NCBI GenBank assembly: GCA_028564705.1
Contig: JAPXFQ010000075.1
Coordinates: 992,001-1,056,000 of the forward strand
Source of the DNA: Apricaphanius iberus
Lineage: Eukaryota > Chordata > Actinopteri > Cyprinodontiformes > Aphaniidae
Direction: 5' to 3'
DNA: 64,000 nt
Part shown: one piece after another, positions 1-12,240 of the stretch
Layout: every line of letters begins with the position of its first letter
How positions within the stretch are numbered: the stretch's first letter is position 1
The notes under the pieces: generated by a model
What the model was told of the DNA's origin: nothing
Databases searched by the model: none
What the model saw: the letters and a program-made list of their open reading frames with translations, nothing else
Made by a program: the position numbers and the translations under genes

Positions 1-1070
1 TATTTACGTGTTTCAGCAGTTAAGTTTGTCCTCCTGATTAGAGTCAGTGTGTAGAAATGTGTTATTTCTGTAGCATTTAAATTCTTGTCGAATAGCGAGG
101 TGATTTCTGTAAGTACACTGACCATCACTGGGCAGGAAATGTTGCTTTGCTGCCATTTGCAACAAAAGTCGCCAAACGATGAACCTTTAGTCTGACATCA
201 ACTCATTGCAGTTGGTAATACTTAAACACACCCTCAAGCTTAAAGACATGCAAAAAAGCAATATGAGTGAATAAAAGAAAAACAGATAGAAGGCATAATG
301 CAATCGTATGGATCTGTAAAAGTAACAGAACACCACAATAAAGGCATCTAGGGTTATTCTCTATGCTCAGTAACAGCTAATTAGCTGTTAGACCTTGCTC
401 TATTAGAAATGAATGCTCTGATCAATACAATCAAGGACTACTGGGCAAATATTATTCCGTATTCCTTTAGTTTGTAAGTATAATAAATCATAAATGATGA
501 ATGAATTTATATGATACTGCCTTCTTGCAGAAATCCATACGGTGTGACGGTGGGCTGAGGCTTTTTCGACTCGAGCTTCCCATCTGCAGTGCGCTCTGAA
601 TGTTTTGTAGCGGTTATTTTATTTTCATTTTGATAAGCAGTGACTGTGTCAGCCTTGGGGGCTTGCCTTCCTTTTAAGGGTTTGTTTTGAAGCAGGGACT
701 TTGCTAAATATTTCTACCACAGGTCTGATTATATAAATAAATACAGGTATGTTCTCACTCCAATAAAGCCTGCCAGAAGCTGTGGCCTCCTTTGCTCTTT
801 TCAATTTTTTATATATATATTTTTGGGAATTGGCATTTCAGAGCTTTATAACTATGTCATATATTACTGCATCTTACAGTAAACTTTGTTGAGTTATTTT
901 TTTTTCTCAAATAGAATATAGGTTTGATGATTCATAAATCCATTTTATAATCAATGTATAACATACTATTTACGGTTTGAGTGAAATGCGTGTTAAGGTT
1001 GTGGCTCCTGCCTGTATTCTCGCAAGATGCATGAACCAACCACATTATGTACTTTTGGTTTGGGCTGTAA
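1..1070. other. unique AT-rich noncoding sequence
   Basis: I see no gene, RNA or recognisable repeat here. The stretch is AT-rich with short poly-T and TA runs near 808-822 and 895-905. No open frame of useful length or domain is present. It is probably intronic or intergenic. Confidence 0.5.
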
Positions 1071-1740
1071 GTAGGGATGTTGAGATAAATTCATTTGTAT
1101 TCAGATTTTTTGGTATGGTCTTGTTGGTTTGATACGCATGTGTACCAAATTAATATGACTTTTTTTTTTCCACTTGAACAAAGACGCTATGCACTGAACT
1201 GAATGACTCACCTGACACAATGTCAAGGTGAATCGAAAACTCACTGATACTAGAGAAAAAAACTGCTGATGTCCAAAGTAGCATTCAATCAGCCAAAACT
1301 TCTGATATGGGATAAAACGTGAGTGGAATCGCAGTTAATAGTGTATTTTCCCCACAGCTGCCCATGCTGCATTCAAGTACAGTTGGGAGAATAGGATGTC
1401 GAAATATTAAAACAACTAAAAAATACTTAACCATTTTTAAATACAGGTAAAGTATTATTTAAACATTTTCGAACTATGAATTTTAAAGTGGTTATATTGT
1501 TTTCTACTCTGGCTAGGTCTGCTTGTACTGTTCATTAAAAAAAATCCAATCAAATCTCCATTCCGTTGTATACTTTCAACTTTTTTTAAATGATAGAAAA
1601 TTACAAAATCTTACTAATTTCTGTAATTGAAAGGAAGTAATTTGGGGCGGTGGGTGGTTGTGGGGTTATTTAACGCTGGTTAAGAAACAGAAGTCATAAC
1701 ATACTAAACCGTGATTTTAGTGTACCGTTACTCTCCTAGC
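1071..1740 (+). mobile_element. hAT-like nonautonomous DNA transposon, family A copy 1
   Basis: The left end (tagggatgttgag) and the inverted right end (gtaccgttactctccta) match the 'agNggtgtaacggta' type of terminus common in fish hAT-like elements. The interior is clearly homologous, in the same orientation, to 45744-46605: both contain gaactgaatgactcacctga, then gctgatgtc, a cagctgcc...gcattcaa...tacag block and ttgttttctactctggcta. There is no transposase frame. The flanking 8-mers no longer match convincingly, so the insertion is old. The superfamily is inferred from the termini. Confidence 0.6.
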
Positions 1741-2289
1741 AGAGTCACATGTTGATAGAAGCAGAATATAGACTATGCAGTTTTGTTATTGTAGGACCTC
1801 ATTTTATGACATCTTATTACATCCTTAATGTATATTGAACTACAGTATGTAATCAATAAAGCACTTGCATTTTAGCAGAACAATCAATAAAAAAATGAAA
1901 TAAAGTAAATAAATAAAGTGCAATGAAAAATAGATGCTTGACCTTTAGCGCATACTCTCACACTGGTAAAAAAAAAAAAAGTCTTTTTTTTTTATTTTGT
2001 CTTTTTCCTGGCTCTCTCCGGATGTTGTTTTCCAACATATTCTCTTCACGTCTCAACCTTTATTTGTATTCTCTGTTGCTTCTGCAGAGAGGAATGACTG
2101 TGGAGAGACTCTAGGATTAGCTTTTCACATTGTTTCTCTCTGCAACATGTTCCATTTTTTTTATTGCTTTGCTTTACTTTTTGTCTTTTGTATTCTGTCT
2201 TCATTTCCTTGTTCCCTCAAATGATCAGATTCATTGTCATTTTGTTTTATTGCTAAAGTAAATTATCTTTTTAGCTTTTCAGTGAAATT
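1741..2289. other. noncoding sequence, no feature recognised
   Basis: AT-rich spacer between two transposon remnants. It carries an A-run near 1969-1980 followed by a T-run near 1984-1993. The short open frames here are homopolymer-rich and have no protein-like features. Confidence 0.5.
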
Positions 2290-2620
2290 ATAAAATCCAC
2301 TTCTTTGGATAAACAATTGTCAGGCATTGCCCGATTGCAATCATACCAGCCATCTTTTGTCCCATTGAATCAAACTCTTCATTTGGTGAGGTGTGAATGC
2401 GCAATCGATCTCTGATTCGGACCAAAACAGCAAACTCTGTTCCATCTAAATTCCTAGGTCTCGGCTCAGTAGAAGCGAATTCTGGTGCAAATGTGAATGT
2501 TAAGCTGGCCGGGGGACACTCCAAAAGCAGGAACCGGACTAAGGCGCAGGGCCTTCTGGGTAAATACAACCAAAGCAACAGTGTAACAACAACTCTACCT
2601 CATTGTTCCTGCTGAGCCCA
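2290..2620 (-). mobile_element. interspersed DNA-transposon fragment, family D copy 1
   Basis: The reverse complement of this stretch is homologous to 34420-34650. Shared blocks on the reverse strand include ttggttgtatttacccaga, cttttggagtgt, gagccgagacctag against gagctgagacctag, and ttttggtccg followed by atcaga. The two copies are therefore an inverted pair about 32 kb apart. The copy at 34.3 kb has a terminus (ttttcacacctgatag) of the kind seen on fish TIR transposons. The 96-codon open frame across this copy has no recognised domain. Confidence 0.6.
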
Positions 2621-2639
2621 TATGTTTCTAGCACATTAG

Positions 2640-3020
2640 CCACATTAATGATGTTAGAAAATATCAATATATTACAATGTTTGGTGTTACAATATTGTAT
2701 TGATATTCAAAAGCAGTGTATTGACCATGAAGTATGTCCAATGAAAAAATTTTCTTACAAGGATCTCTTGAAATAAGAATGATATTTAGACCTAAATAAA
2801 GCTAAAAATAAGTGAATGTTTCTTATTTTAAGAAAGGTTTTTGCTTGGAATAAATGTAAAATTGTTGAATTTTAGATATACAGACTAAATAAATAAAAAA
2901 TAAGTAGCATTTACTTGAAACAAGTCTAATCATCTAAAACATGAAACTGGAAGCTAGCTTGTAATGCTCAAAACAAGAGTGGAGATTATATTTTTGGCTA
3001 GATTTAAGACAATAAATATT
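2640..3020. repeat. AT-rich repeat remnants
   Basis: The start contains alternating 'atatcaatatattac...caatattgtattgatattc' sequence, typical of the ends of one fish hAT-like group. It is followed by A/T-rich sequence dominated by 'cttattttaag' and 'aaaataag' motifs common in fish repeats. Boundaries and superfamily cannot be fixed. This is a low-confidence repeat call by pattern recognition only. Confidence 0.35.
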
Positions 3021-3149
3021 GCAAAGCTACAAGGAGTTTGCAGCGGAAAAGGTGTGTTTCCACTATCGTAAACTTCAGGGTAGTTTAGCAGGAACTTCAA
3101 GGTATGCACGTCTCCATTACACTGGCCTGTTTTTGTGCCTATTTCAGCA

Positions 3150-4462
3150 GTATTGTAATGTAACTGAGTAAGAATACTTTGTTACTGTACTTAAGTAGAA
3201 ATTTCATGAATCTGTATTTTACTTCGCTATTTAAATTTATGTCAACTTTCACTTTTACTACACTACATTTCCTACATTAAATGTATAAATGGTAAATGGA
3301 CTGAACTTATATAGCGCTTTTCTAGTCTTACTGACCACTGAAATCGCTTTACATTGAAGCCACATTCACCCATTCACACTCGCATTCATACACCGACACC
3401 CAACATGGCTCGGTAGGACAATGTAGAATTTGGGGGTTAAGTGCCTTGCCCAGGGGCACATCGACATGTGACTCGAGGAAGCTGGAATCGAACCTACGAC
3501 CCTCCGATTGCAAGCCAACTACTCTACTACTGAGCCACAGTCGCCCTATAACTTATTTTATTATAACGTATACTTTTACTCCATTATATTTCCACTACGA
3601 ATCTTCATTACTTGTTACTAAAAAATAGAATTAGAAGAAATGTTGGCGAGTCACTGCTCTTAGATTGCAATACACAAGTTCTGCACGCCACACACTCTAT
3701 TTTAGCGCCTGTTTGTTGCTAAAGGAGGAGGAGGATGTACAACTGAAACCGACGTGGAAGTATGAGCACAGTCTACTGGAGGACCTCCCATTATGGTAGA
3801 CCACCCCGACGACAGTGGTGAACTAGATGAACTCGGGGAATAGGGTAGTGATGATCATACACCCATGGCTGTATTTGCAAGACATGTTTCTAACGTGATT
3901 GGCAGACTAACGTCTGCTTTTTAACGGTGCTAAACAGCTGATTGCAGCACATGTTTAACTAACGTAGAGTAGGACCTGCAGTAGCCCACAGGCTACAAAA
4001 CACAAACAACAGCAGGTTGTACCAGTTATTACTGTTATTGCCTAGGAGTTAAGGGTGGCAGTCTGAGTTTTTATAATTATATGTTTTCAAAACAAAATAA
4101 TTCGGTAACATTTAAGTTAACACGTTTTCAAAAATAGAGTCATTGATGAACATTAGGACTAGTTTCTAGTAGCTCAACCAACTAATGACTGTTAAGCGTA
4201 TTAGTAGCTGCTGGACAAAGGTAGCCTGTGTGTGTGTGAGATGGTGACCTGGGAAGGAAGCCCTACAAATGCTCATGATCACCTGACTAAAAAGTCCTCC
4301 CTACCAGCAGTAGCAGCGGGTTTAGTATAAAAAAGCCACAATAATGTTCACGATAAAAGTTCAAACTGCTTGCTTTAAAAAAAAAATACTTTTTACTTCA
4401 AATGCTTAAGTACATTAAATATCAGAAAATTAATTTTGATACTTAAGTACAGTATGGTTGGA
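3150..4462. mobile_element. degraded DNA transposon with 'tacttaagta' termini, split by a SINE
   Basis: The left part (gtaactgagtaagaatactttgttactgtacttaagtag, then cttttact repeats) and the right part (gatacttaagtacagtat near 4438-4455) are inverted and resemble the widespread fish element whose ends read 'actgtacttaagtag...ttttactccattacatt'. The left arm is interrupted by the SINE at 3288-3546 and resumes at 'acttttactccattatattt' (about 3570). No transposase frame survives inside. The SINE is necessarily the younger insertion. Confidence 0.5.
3288..3546 (-). mobile_element. tRNA-derived SINE
   Basis: Read on the minus strand, it begins with a tRNA-like head: ggcgactgtggctcagtagt (A-box region) followed by a B-box at about 3489-3499 (ggttcgattcc). 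The body contains 'gcccctgggcaaggcactt', and the 3' tail reads 'aaaagcgctatataagttc...ccatttaccat'. The order A box, B box, tRNA-unrelated body and LINE-like tail is the standard teleost SINE layout. The same tail occurs near 29380-29455. It sits inside the older DNA transposon at 3150-4462. Confidence 0.85.
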
Positions 4463-5944
4463 ACACAACAGATGCACTTGCAACAGATTGTGCATCAATG
4501 TTTTCCTGCATCTGTCAGAGCTTCCGCGTGTCCCCTCGGTACATTTTATGTAGACGACATTCAGCTTTGCTCAAGATATGGATCAATGTAAAATAAGACC
4601 AGATACGGTATGAACAGAACAGGAAACCGGATGATGCTTTGTTTATTTCTGTAAGGAATACAGAATAAGATTGGGCAACAGTTGTAGATCTGTCAAAGCT
4701 ACGGTACGGAGTGGGCCCAAGGCACGTTGTTTGCTGAAAGCAGAATATGATATCGGATTCTTAGTTTGCCCTTTTATCATCCATAAATCTTAGACCGATA
4801 TCCAACCTGCCCTATCTACTAACATGACATCCTCCCTCTCCTCTCTCTTCCAAATGGCTGCTTGCTTTCAGACCACACTGCCTGCCCGTTCAGCCATGTT
4901 AGCAGGCTCCTGCTGAGGCAGGAAATGAAGAAAGGATGGGCGACGGAGGGAAAGTAATAGTTCGAGCCCCACTGTGGGTTCATCACACCAGGTCAGGATG
5001 GGTTTAGTGTAGCTGTGACACGGAGCGGACCTGCAGATGTTGTTACAGGGCAGATTGTATTCGACAGCCAGGTCTCCCGGATCCCAGCTGGGTATGCTGG
5101 ATGATTACACAGGCATGGATTGATTTTTTTTTTTTTTTTCAACATTTCATATGTGCATGAGAGGCTGCAGGCTTGTCTGCACAGGATTGCTTCGGTAAAG
5201 GGTGCCAGCCCCCTACCTCCTTTCCTCATGTTTCGGTTTAATGCACCAATAAACTTTTTGCCAGATCCTGTTTAACTACTTTGTATGACACGTCATTTTT
5301 TACCGTCATGCACAGTTCCTCCGGAGCTGTTTATCTGAGATTTGGCTTCCTGCCTTTCCAGTCAAGGCTAATGTTGGTTTCATTCCAGGCTAATAAAAAA
5401 TCTGAAGCACACCAAAGCTGCTGCATGAATTATTTTTAAAGCATTATTCAGCAACTTATTATGCTAATGCAGTCAGCATATTCTTTTTCTGTATGGAAAT
5501 GGCCAAAATACTGCTATCTGGATGCTTACTTAAAAATCTGCAGCTTTCGGAGGGAGGGGAAAAATACATTTACATGATCCCTTCAACCCACTGGAAGCTC
5601 ATCTTTGGCCCCCTAATTTAAATTACCGCACAGACTGAAATATCTCCACAGCTCATTAGCATTTTGCATCTTGCTCCGCGTGTCGCTGCTGAGTTCTTCA
5701 TCCTGCCCTCATCTTTTTAATTAACCCTGGATGAAGAGAGGTGATGAACTTTGCTTCTGACTCAACCTCTGAAATGCTGCACTCTGACACACACTGTCCC
5801 TCTTCTTTATATTCCTGCCCATTCCCTCTGCGTTGTTCCCCTTCCATGATGCCCCCCCCCCCCCCCCCAAACACTTGACTAAAATGGAGTTCAGTGTGAG
5901 AACACACAAGCAAGTGATGCGCAGTCAAAGTTGGATATTGTTTC
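4463..5944. other. unique noncoding sequence
   Basis: No gene or clear transposon is recognised. A run of 17 C lies at 5852-5868 and a T-run at about 5127-5140. The part at 5380-5690 is unusually rich in octamer-like and homeodomain-like words (atgctaat at 5461, attttgcat at 5661), so it could be regulatory. That is inference only. Confidence 0.45.
5852..5868. repeat. poly-C tract
   Basis: An uninterrupted run of about 17 C residues, likely length-polymorphic and prone to sequencing error. A 45-bp T-rich stretch precedes it. No function is implied. Confidence 0.9.
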
Positions 5945-6309
5945 TAGGGAAGCAACGATACCACTTTTTTCAAACCGATATGATACCGATACTTGGATCC
6001 GAGTCCTGGCTGATACTTCTACAACACACCCACACACAAACACACACAAAAAAAAATTAATTGGAATACAGGTTTTATCTTCTCTGCTTGTTACAACAAA
6101 TGATGGTCAGTTATATTTAAATGGGGAAATCTAATATTAATAAAAATGTCTGAAAAACTTGTAGGCACTTTCAAGTGAAAAATAAACCTTTTCTGTTAAA
6201 TTATTGCAGAGTTTCCACATTCAAAGTATCGATTTGATACCAATATGAGTACTTTAGAACAGTACCGGCCCTGATACCCGATCCCATTATCGGTATCGGT
6301 GCATCTCTA
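5945..6309. mobile_element. hAT-like MITE with near-perfect 8-bp target duplication
   Basis: The left terminus 'tagggaagcaacgatacca' and right terminus 'cggtatcggtgcatctcta' are inverted repeats of the 'tagggatgcaccgatac' type. The element is flanked by attgtttc (5937-5944) and atagtttc (6310-6317), an 8-bp duplication with one mismatch, as expected for hAT. At 365 bp with no transposase frame it is nonautonomous. A short CA-rich patch lies inside. A related left end occurs at 48292. Confidence 0.8.
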
Positions 6310-6346
6310 ATAGTTTCTATCACGGAGGCCAAAGTTGAAACATGTA

Positions 6347-7000
6347 AAACCTAGTTTATACTTTTCCATTTTGACAGAGATGGATTGACGGAGCACCATT
6401 ATCCGTCGACTCAAGGGCTCTCTGTTATCTAAGCAACGATGGACGGAGTCGAGTCCCATTTTCTAACTATCCGTCTCCATCAACCAAGAGTGTATGAGAG
6501 TGATTGGTCAACTCAGCAACAGCCAGAGATCATTTCACCAGAACGGTGTTCAATAGTCGCTGTAATCAGAAGTTCTGCAGTGTTTGGGCATGCTTTATAT
6601 TGAAAGGATAATTTATCTAATATGGTCTTTGGGCGATTTTGAGCACAAGTAGGTGTAGAGAAACAACATGCGTTTTTAGAGTATTCTATGAGCTGGACTT
6701 CTACTAAAAAGCTTTCCAACTTATAACAAAACTTACTTTCTGTCGTTCATTGCTCCTTGAGGGAGGAATGCGTTCACATGCTGAGGGGAAAAAAACTCCA
6801 ATTAACCAGAAACAAGGCCGCAATGGTAGGCAGACCCAGCATGAAAAGTTAGCTCCCTCTACTGTCCTGGTCGGTAATTGCTTTGCAACACAGAAAAATG
6901 AACAGAGAACGGACAGACAGAAACTGAGTACTATAAATGAAAAATGTCTCTGTCTGCGTCTGGGTGCAAAGTTGCTGTCGGAGAAGTATAAACTAGGCCT
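6347..7000 (+). mobile_element. TIR element, family B copy 1 (about 650 bp)
   Basis: Left terminus 'acctagtttatactt' and right terminus 'aagtataaactaggcct' form the terminal inverted repeat. The interior shares long blocks with copies at 33401-33975 and 37401-37958, for example agagatcatttcaccagaac and tcggtaattgctttgcaaca. No transposase is encoded. The 120- and 109-codon frames across it have no domain. Target duplication is not recognisable. The superfamily is unassigned (hAT, ISL2EU or P-like are possible). Confidence 0.75.
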
Positions 7001-7354
7001 CCTTTTCAGGCGGCCAATGACAGTGGAGAACAAGAATTCAGATGAACATGTGGTGCCTATATTTTTGCTTTATGTCCAAGAAAGTGACAAAGTTTTGTAT
7101 TATTTAAATTAGGTTACTCCTTTTCTGGAAGAATCCGTTGTTGATTGGATACTGTAGTGGTGAGTGTTGCTTGTCTGGTGGTTTTCTTTAAGTCTGTGTG
7201 TACAGAAAAAAACAACAGCATATTTCTAAAATGTTCAGGATAAGGAGGGGAGCTGTCAGGAAAGCTTACCTTCACCAGTCAAGCAAATAAATTAAAATTT
7301 TCCTGCCTAAGGAGAATTTTCCAGAAATCCACTGTCCAACACATGTTTTGTATG
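7001..7354. other. short unique spacer
   Basis: No feature is recognised between the family B element and the palindromic element that follows. Confidence 0.5.
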
Positions 7355-7800
7355 TCAACTTATACCATGGTTTGGGTGAATACTGTATTCTGATTGGCTG
7401 GAGGGTGTACGTTAAAAAGTGATAATGTACACCTAGGAAAGGCGTCCCGTTAAATTTCCTGATAACAGCTCTAAATTATTGCGCTGGCTCAAATGGTAAC
7501 GGAGACTCCATGTTATTACACAGTTGACTCATCGCTGAGGCCACATTGCTTGGCAACGCCTGTATACAGTAGATATTAAATAGTGCGCTCGATTTATAAA
7601 AACAACCCTCACGATTTTAATTCTAAAACACATTAATGTATTATTAATTGATTAAATATTTCTTTCTTTCGTGAGTGACCATGGTATAAGGGGGATAATT
7701 CCCTTTGAGTTGTCCATTATCAGAAAATAAAGGACTTTGTGGAAGTCCATTATTTTTTGATTATGGACACCTCGTCGGGCATTATCCCTTACATAGCCCT
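7355..7800. mobile_element. TIR element with fold-back palindrome
   Basis: An inverted pair ttataccatgg (7360-7370) and ccatggtataa (7679-7689) brackets about 320 bp. Immediately to the right, 7690-7737 and 7742-7789 form a 48-nt inverted repeat (38 of 48 positions match by eye) around a 4-nt loop. Both features resemble a fish DNA transposon whose ends carry 'ataatgcc...gtccattat...ggacacctcg' palindromes. No transposase frame is visible. Exact ends and superfamily are uncertain. Confidence 0.5.
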
Positions 7801-10800
7801 GTTACACTGTGTAACCATGTAAAGCAGGTAAATCTTCTCATACCCTGCTGTATAACGCAACAATTAACCTGAGGAATAGCTGCTTGTCTTGTAAAAGGCT
7901 ACATATTTTTTTCGCTGGCTGATATTACCTCTGGATTATTTCATTTTGACCAATAGTTGGCACCAGAATGATTTTGAAGGCTGTATTAGCAACATCATAA
8001 CGCAAGACCACTATAGTAAATTAAAGGTGTTATTATTTTTCCTTCCTTCACACAATCATTCCTAAACTATAATCTTTACAACTTTTTATACTAAACAGTG
8101 AATTCATTTTTACGTTTAATGCATTGAACAACAACTGCAAATGAGAAAAAGCACCGAACAAAGCCATTGCTTAGATTCAGCAGCCTGAGTCACTTCGAGG
8201 GATTTATTGCTTTTATATTGGATTTGCCAGAATGCACGGCAGACTAATAACATACATTATAATGGAGTATACCAATGATATTGCTGTTCATTTGTTTGTG
8301 CTTTCGTCGGGGTGAAACTCACCATCCCACCACCCTGTATGCCACACATAAGTTATTACCCTAGGCAGATGCAGTCAATTTAGTCTTGTTCCCATCTCTG
8401 CACATACTCACACGTACACTTTTGGGCAAAGAAATCAAAGTTGACCAACTTAGGGCTGGTGTTTCATTTAACAGAATCTGGTTGTAATTTTGGAATACTT
8501 TCCCTGAACATTCTTTTTATTTGTCTTCTTGCAAAGAATGGACATGTATTACAGCCATGATGAATAGCTATTCAACATTTTGTTTTTTTGCATGTTCATT
8601 AGCATTAGCGTCCTTTCTCAGTCTGTTTTTACTTAACACCTGTGATAAAAAGGCTGTTTTTTTCTTAGCCATGGGGGTAGGGACAAGTTAGACTGGTTGT
8701 ATCCTTTTGTGTGTGATCATACAGTTTGTCTCCTTTTCTAAGTATCGTTTTCGGACGTGGCTTCAGCCCTTCTGCTTGGACCTACCAAACCTAACAATCA
8801 TCTTAGGTTAGCAGCTAGCTGTACACTAAAGTTGTATTTCTTAGCCATTAGTAATTTAATCAAGATGAAACCTCTAATGACAAAACAAACTATAGAAGCT
8901 TTTTTTACATTGTACTTAGCCCCCATTTGTCTTCAGTTGTCATCGTCATTTCATTATATGTTTGCAGTTTCAAAAAAGCGTACAGTTTTTCCTCCCACAG
9001 GAAACTGAAGAGAAGATGTTTAATGACTCAACTGCTTTATTTTGTACAAACCATTATAGTTTCATGTTCAAAGGTAAAATCAAAACCCGATGGAGGGCAG
9101 AATGTTTTCATCAAGCTGGCCATGTTGTCCAGCTGAATTTTTGTGGTGGCCTTTATAGAAAGCAGTAATGTCCCGTTAAATGTCAGAGAACTAAAAGAGA
9201 CCCCCCCCCATGTGTCTCCTTTACTAATAAACTCACTCAGCTACTCTCCCTTTGAATCTTCCCACCAGTCCATTGCCTTGCCTGAGGGCCCTCAGCACCT
9301 TGTGGTCATCACATAATCAATGAAAAGAGAGGGGACCTTCGATCCTTTTCTTACTTAAGTTGCACAAATACACCTACATAAGCTGCTGTGTCCTACCCTC
9401 ATTCTTTCTGCGCCTCTGTGCCTCGTTCATCCACCACCACCCCCCAACTCCCCTTGCCTCACCAGCTTTATCCTTTGACGCTATACTTTCCCGTCAAATC
9501 TCCACAGGCCACTGGAGCGCAAAGACAAATGTTTCCTGTCAAAATGACAATCGATTCTCCCAACGGCGTCTGTAATCAGCTCTTTGTAAGTTTTCGACTT
9601 TAAAAAAAAGTAGCTGCAGGTGTTGTTGCAGTGCGGTCTTATGGGGAACTGAAGGATACCTCTAGTGCAAAAGAAGTGGAGGAAGTTAAACAGTTCCTGT
9701 TTAGAGTGATGTTCTGACATGGAAGCAACATGTGAGAAGCTAAAAATACTCTGTTGGTTTAAGCAAATGCTATTTTATGGCTTTGTTTTTAGGTAGTCAA
9801 TATGAATGGAAACACTTTGCAAATTCATTTCTTAGAAGGCGTTTGACAGCTGGCCCTGAACTTTTTCAGGTCCAGAAATCTTGAATTCACCTAGTTTAAG
9901 ATTTTTCTGGGATTGCGAAAAATTACCATATCCACAAGACTGATTGTTCCCGAGAAAGAAAATGCAACTTGGGTGTGACTTTGTGTACTTAGCAACTTTG
10001 CTACTATCTTTTTGTCTCATTTTTTATCTTTGTACCAGTTTTAATTGTTCACTGAGAAGCTTCCTGTTTTAGGATGATAGGCTAAGGTGTATTCGGTATT
10101 TAAACTATTAGAATATTAGAATATTTCATTTAAAACTATATTAGGGAGGGACTTAAACATTTAGCTATTCAGTGTTCATAAACCCCACCAATACAGGATT
10201 GGTATTGACGCGTTGTCTCCTACTCTTTATTAAAGATGAGGGACAGGTAATGCTGCACTGGGGACCTTATTAGGTAGAAGGAAGATAAAGGAACGCAGAA
10301 GTAGAAGAATCTTAGCCAACGGCATGGAGAGTGACAGGTAGCAAGGTAGGTCAGGCTATAAATCTATGTGATGATGTACGAGGGCAGGGCTTGGCACTAA
10401 CCCCCTCCCACTGGTGGTGCACAGCTGCTTTCCACTTGACTCCCTCTGTTCTTTTCTGCACTAATTTCTTCTAGCCTATTGTCCCTGCCATGACCCTGAA
10501 AATCTGTGCTTCTATTTTCAGGGTGTAAAGCATAGATAGTCACAAAAAAAAGGTCCTGACCTCGGAGTGCACTCTAACCAACGTTAGCACAGATCATATT
10601 GTTCCATGGGGTTTTGCTCTGAAATAGTGAAACAAAGACTCTAAACAAAGACGCTCAAAACATTGGGATCTATCTTTTGGGAAGGATCCACATTTCTATC
10701 TTCAGTCGTCTGTGAGAAGGAGGTGTTATACACCTCATGCCTTAATCCATATTTACTACTGTACCTGTCCCCTTGCAAATGAAAAACAAACCCATCCTTT

Positions 10801-11999
10801 AAAGTTGATGCATGCAATATCATTACCCAAGAACAATAAATTCAACACTGTGGGCAGTTTTATTTAAACACAAACCAGCTAATTTAATTTAAAGTGCCTT
10901 CTATGTCCTAGTGGCAAACCACACTCCCTAAACATGCTCGTCAGTTTACTCTAGGAAGAAGTGCAGTCAGAGTGGAAGCGGATCCTTTGGAAGGCCAGCA
11001 CTTTGGAACGTAGAGGGACAGAATTTGTCATGACTGAAGCCAGGCCTCTCTGAACCTGTTAGTATAAAATTTAGAGAATATTTGTAATGCGTTGTTGCCT
11101 CTGATTTGTATTGATGAATGTGTTGATGTGCAGTTCCTACCATTTAGATATTTACCAGTAACAGCTTGGTTGAAGTAACTCTTTAATACTTCTTTAGAAT
11201 TGTTCTGCTCTTTTTTTTATTCAGCAAGTGTTAACATACACTCACCTTATCACAAGATGTTATATTTCACTCCTCACTCTAGACCTATACACTAAGTTAA
11301 GTTTGACCAGCAAGTTGTTTTCATGCATGATAATTGAAATGGTCAGTGTAGCAAAAAGAAAATGCTTACTTAGCCATGCACTTCTCTAAAGACAAAGTCA
11401 AGGATGACTACCAGTCCATACTATGTTCCAACTGCATGGTTGCTCTTAAAATAGCTTTGACATTGGCTTCTTTTCAGACATGTCGGTATGTACGTGGACC
11501 ACCATCTCCACAGCTCATTACATTAGCACCTATTTAGGGGTAAAAGACACGGAGCAACGCGTCAGCCGTTTGCAATACGACAGGTAACTGTCATCATCTC
11601 CTTTCAACCTTACTGAGGAGTGTTAGAGGATCTGAAGCATGCACGCTTGTCTGAACTTACCAGAACTCAGGAGGAGGAGGAAAAAAAAAAAAATGGCTCC
11701 AAAGCAGAGATTGCTGAGATAGAAATAGATGGCTTGGCTATGTATGTGCATATTGAAGCGCTGGAGTAAAGTGAGAAATGGAACATGCTACATCTCAGCT
11801 TTGATTTCCTTGTACATTTCCTTCATCCTGGCCCACTTTAACTTTTCTCCTAAATTTGATCACAAAATGACAGGTAATGTCCCCTTTTACTGCTGTATTA
11901 TTTAGCACAAGTCACCCACTCTCACATGACTATGAGCTCCTTTACAGTTTTTGTAATTCTGAGCTTTATTCAGACTTATCACGTTTAGCTGAATGTAGA
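7801..11999. other. unique noncoding sequence
   Basis: About 4.2 kb with no recognised gene, RNA or confident repeat on either strand. Open frames are under 85 codons and have no domain features. Homopolymers occur near 9202-9211 (C) and 11672-11693 (A). It is consistent with intron or intergenic DNA. Confidence 0.45.
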
Positions 12000-12240
12000 G
12001 GACTAACCCCCGAGGCTTAATGCGGTGTATCTCTTTGGTAGGCCTGGCTGTTTAGACTAATTGAAACGCAGCGTGGCGTTTGATAAACAAGCTGTTCCCC
12101 CACTGCCTGCGCCTAATATAATCTACTCAGTTAAATTAATAATGGAAAAATATTTTGGTCATGTTAATTCATGTCTGTCACTGGGAATTCAAGCACGTCT
12201 GGGCTTCTTAGGAACAAAAGCTTAACGATTCATGTCTGAT
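12000..12240. other. candidate conserved noncoding block
   Basis: This stretch is high-complexity and non-repetitive, with several homeodomain-type cores (actaattg, aaattaat, gttaattc) and no open frame. Those properties fit vertebrate conserved noncoding elements but do not prove conservation. The call is inference. Confidence 0.2.

Noticed and set aside
6704..7033. 109-codon minus-strand frame resembling one at 33764-34060 (shared VAKQLPTRT...GANFS)
   Set aside because: The similarity is explained by the two copies of the same transposon. Copy 3 does not keep the frame, so there is no evidence of a protein.
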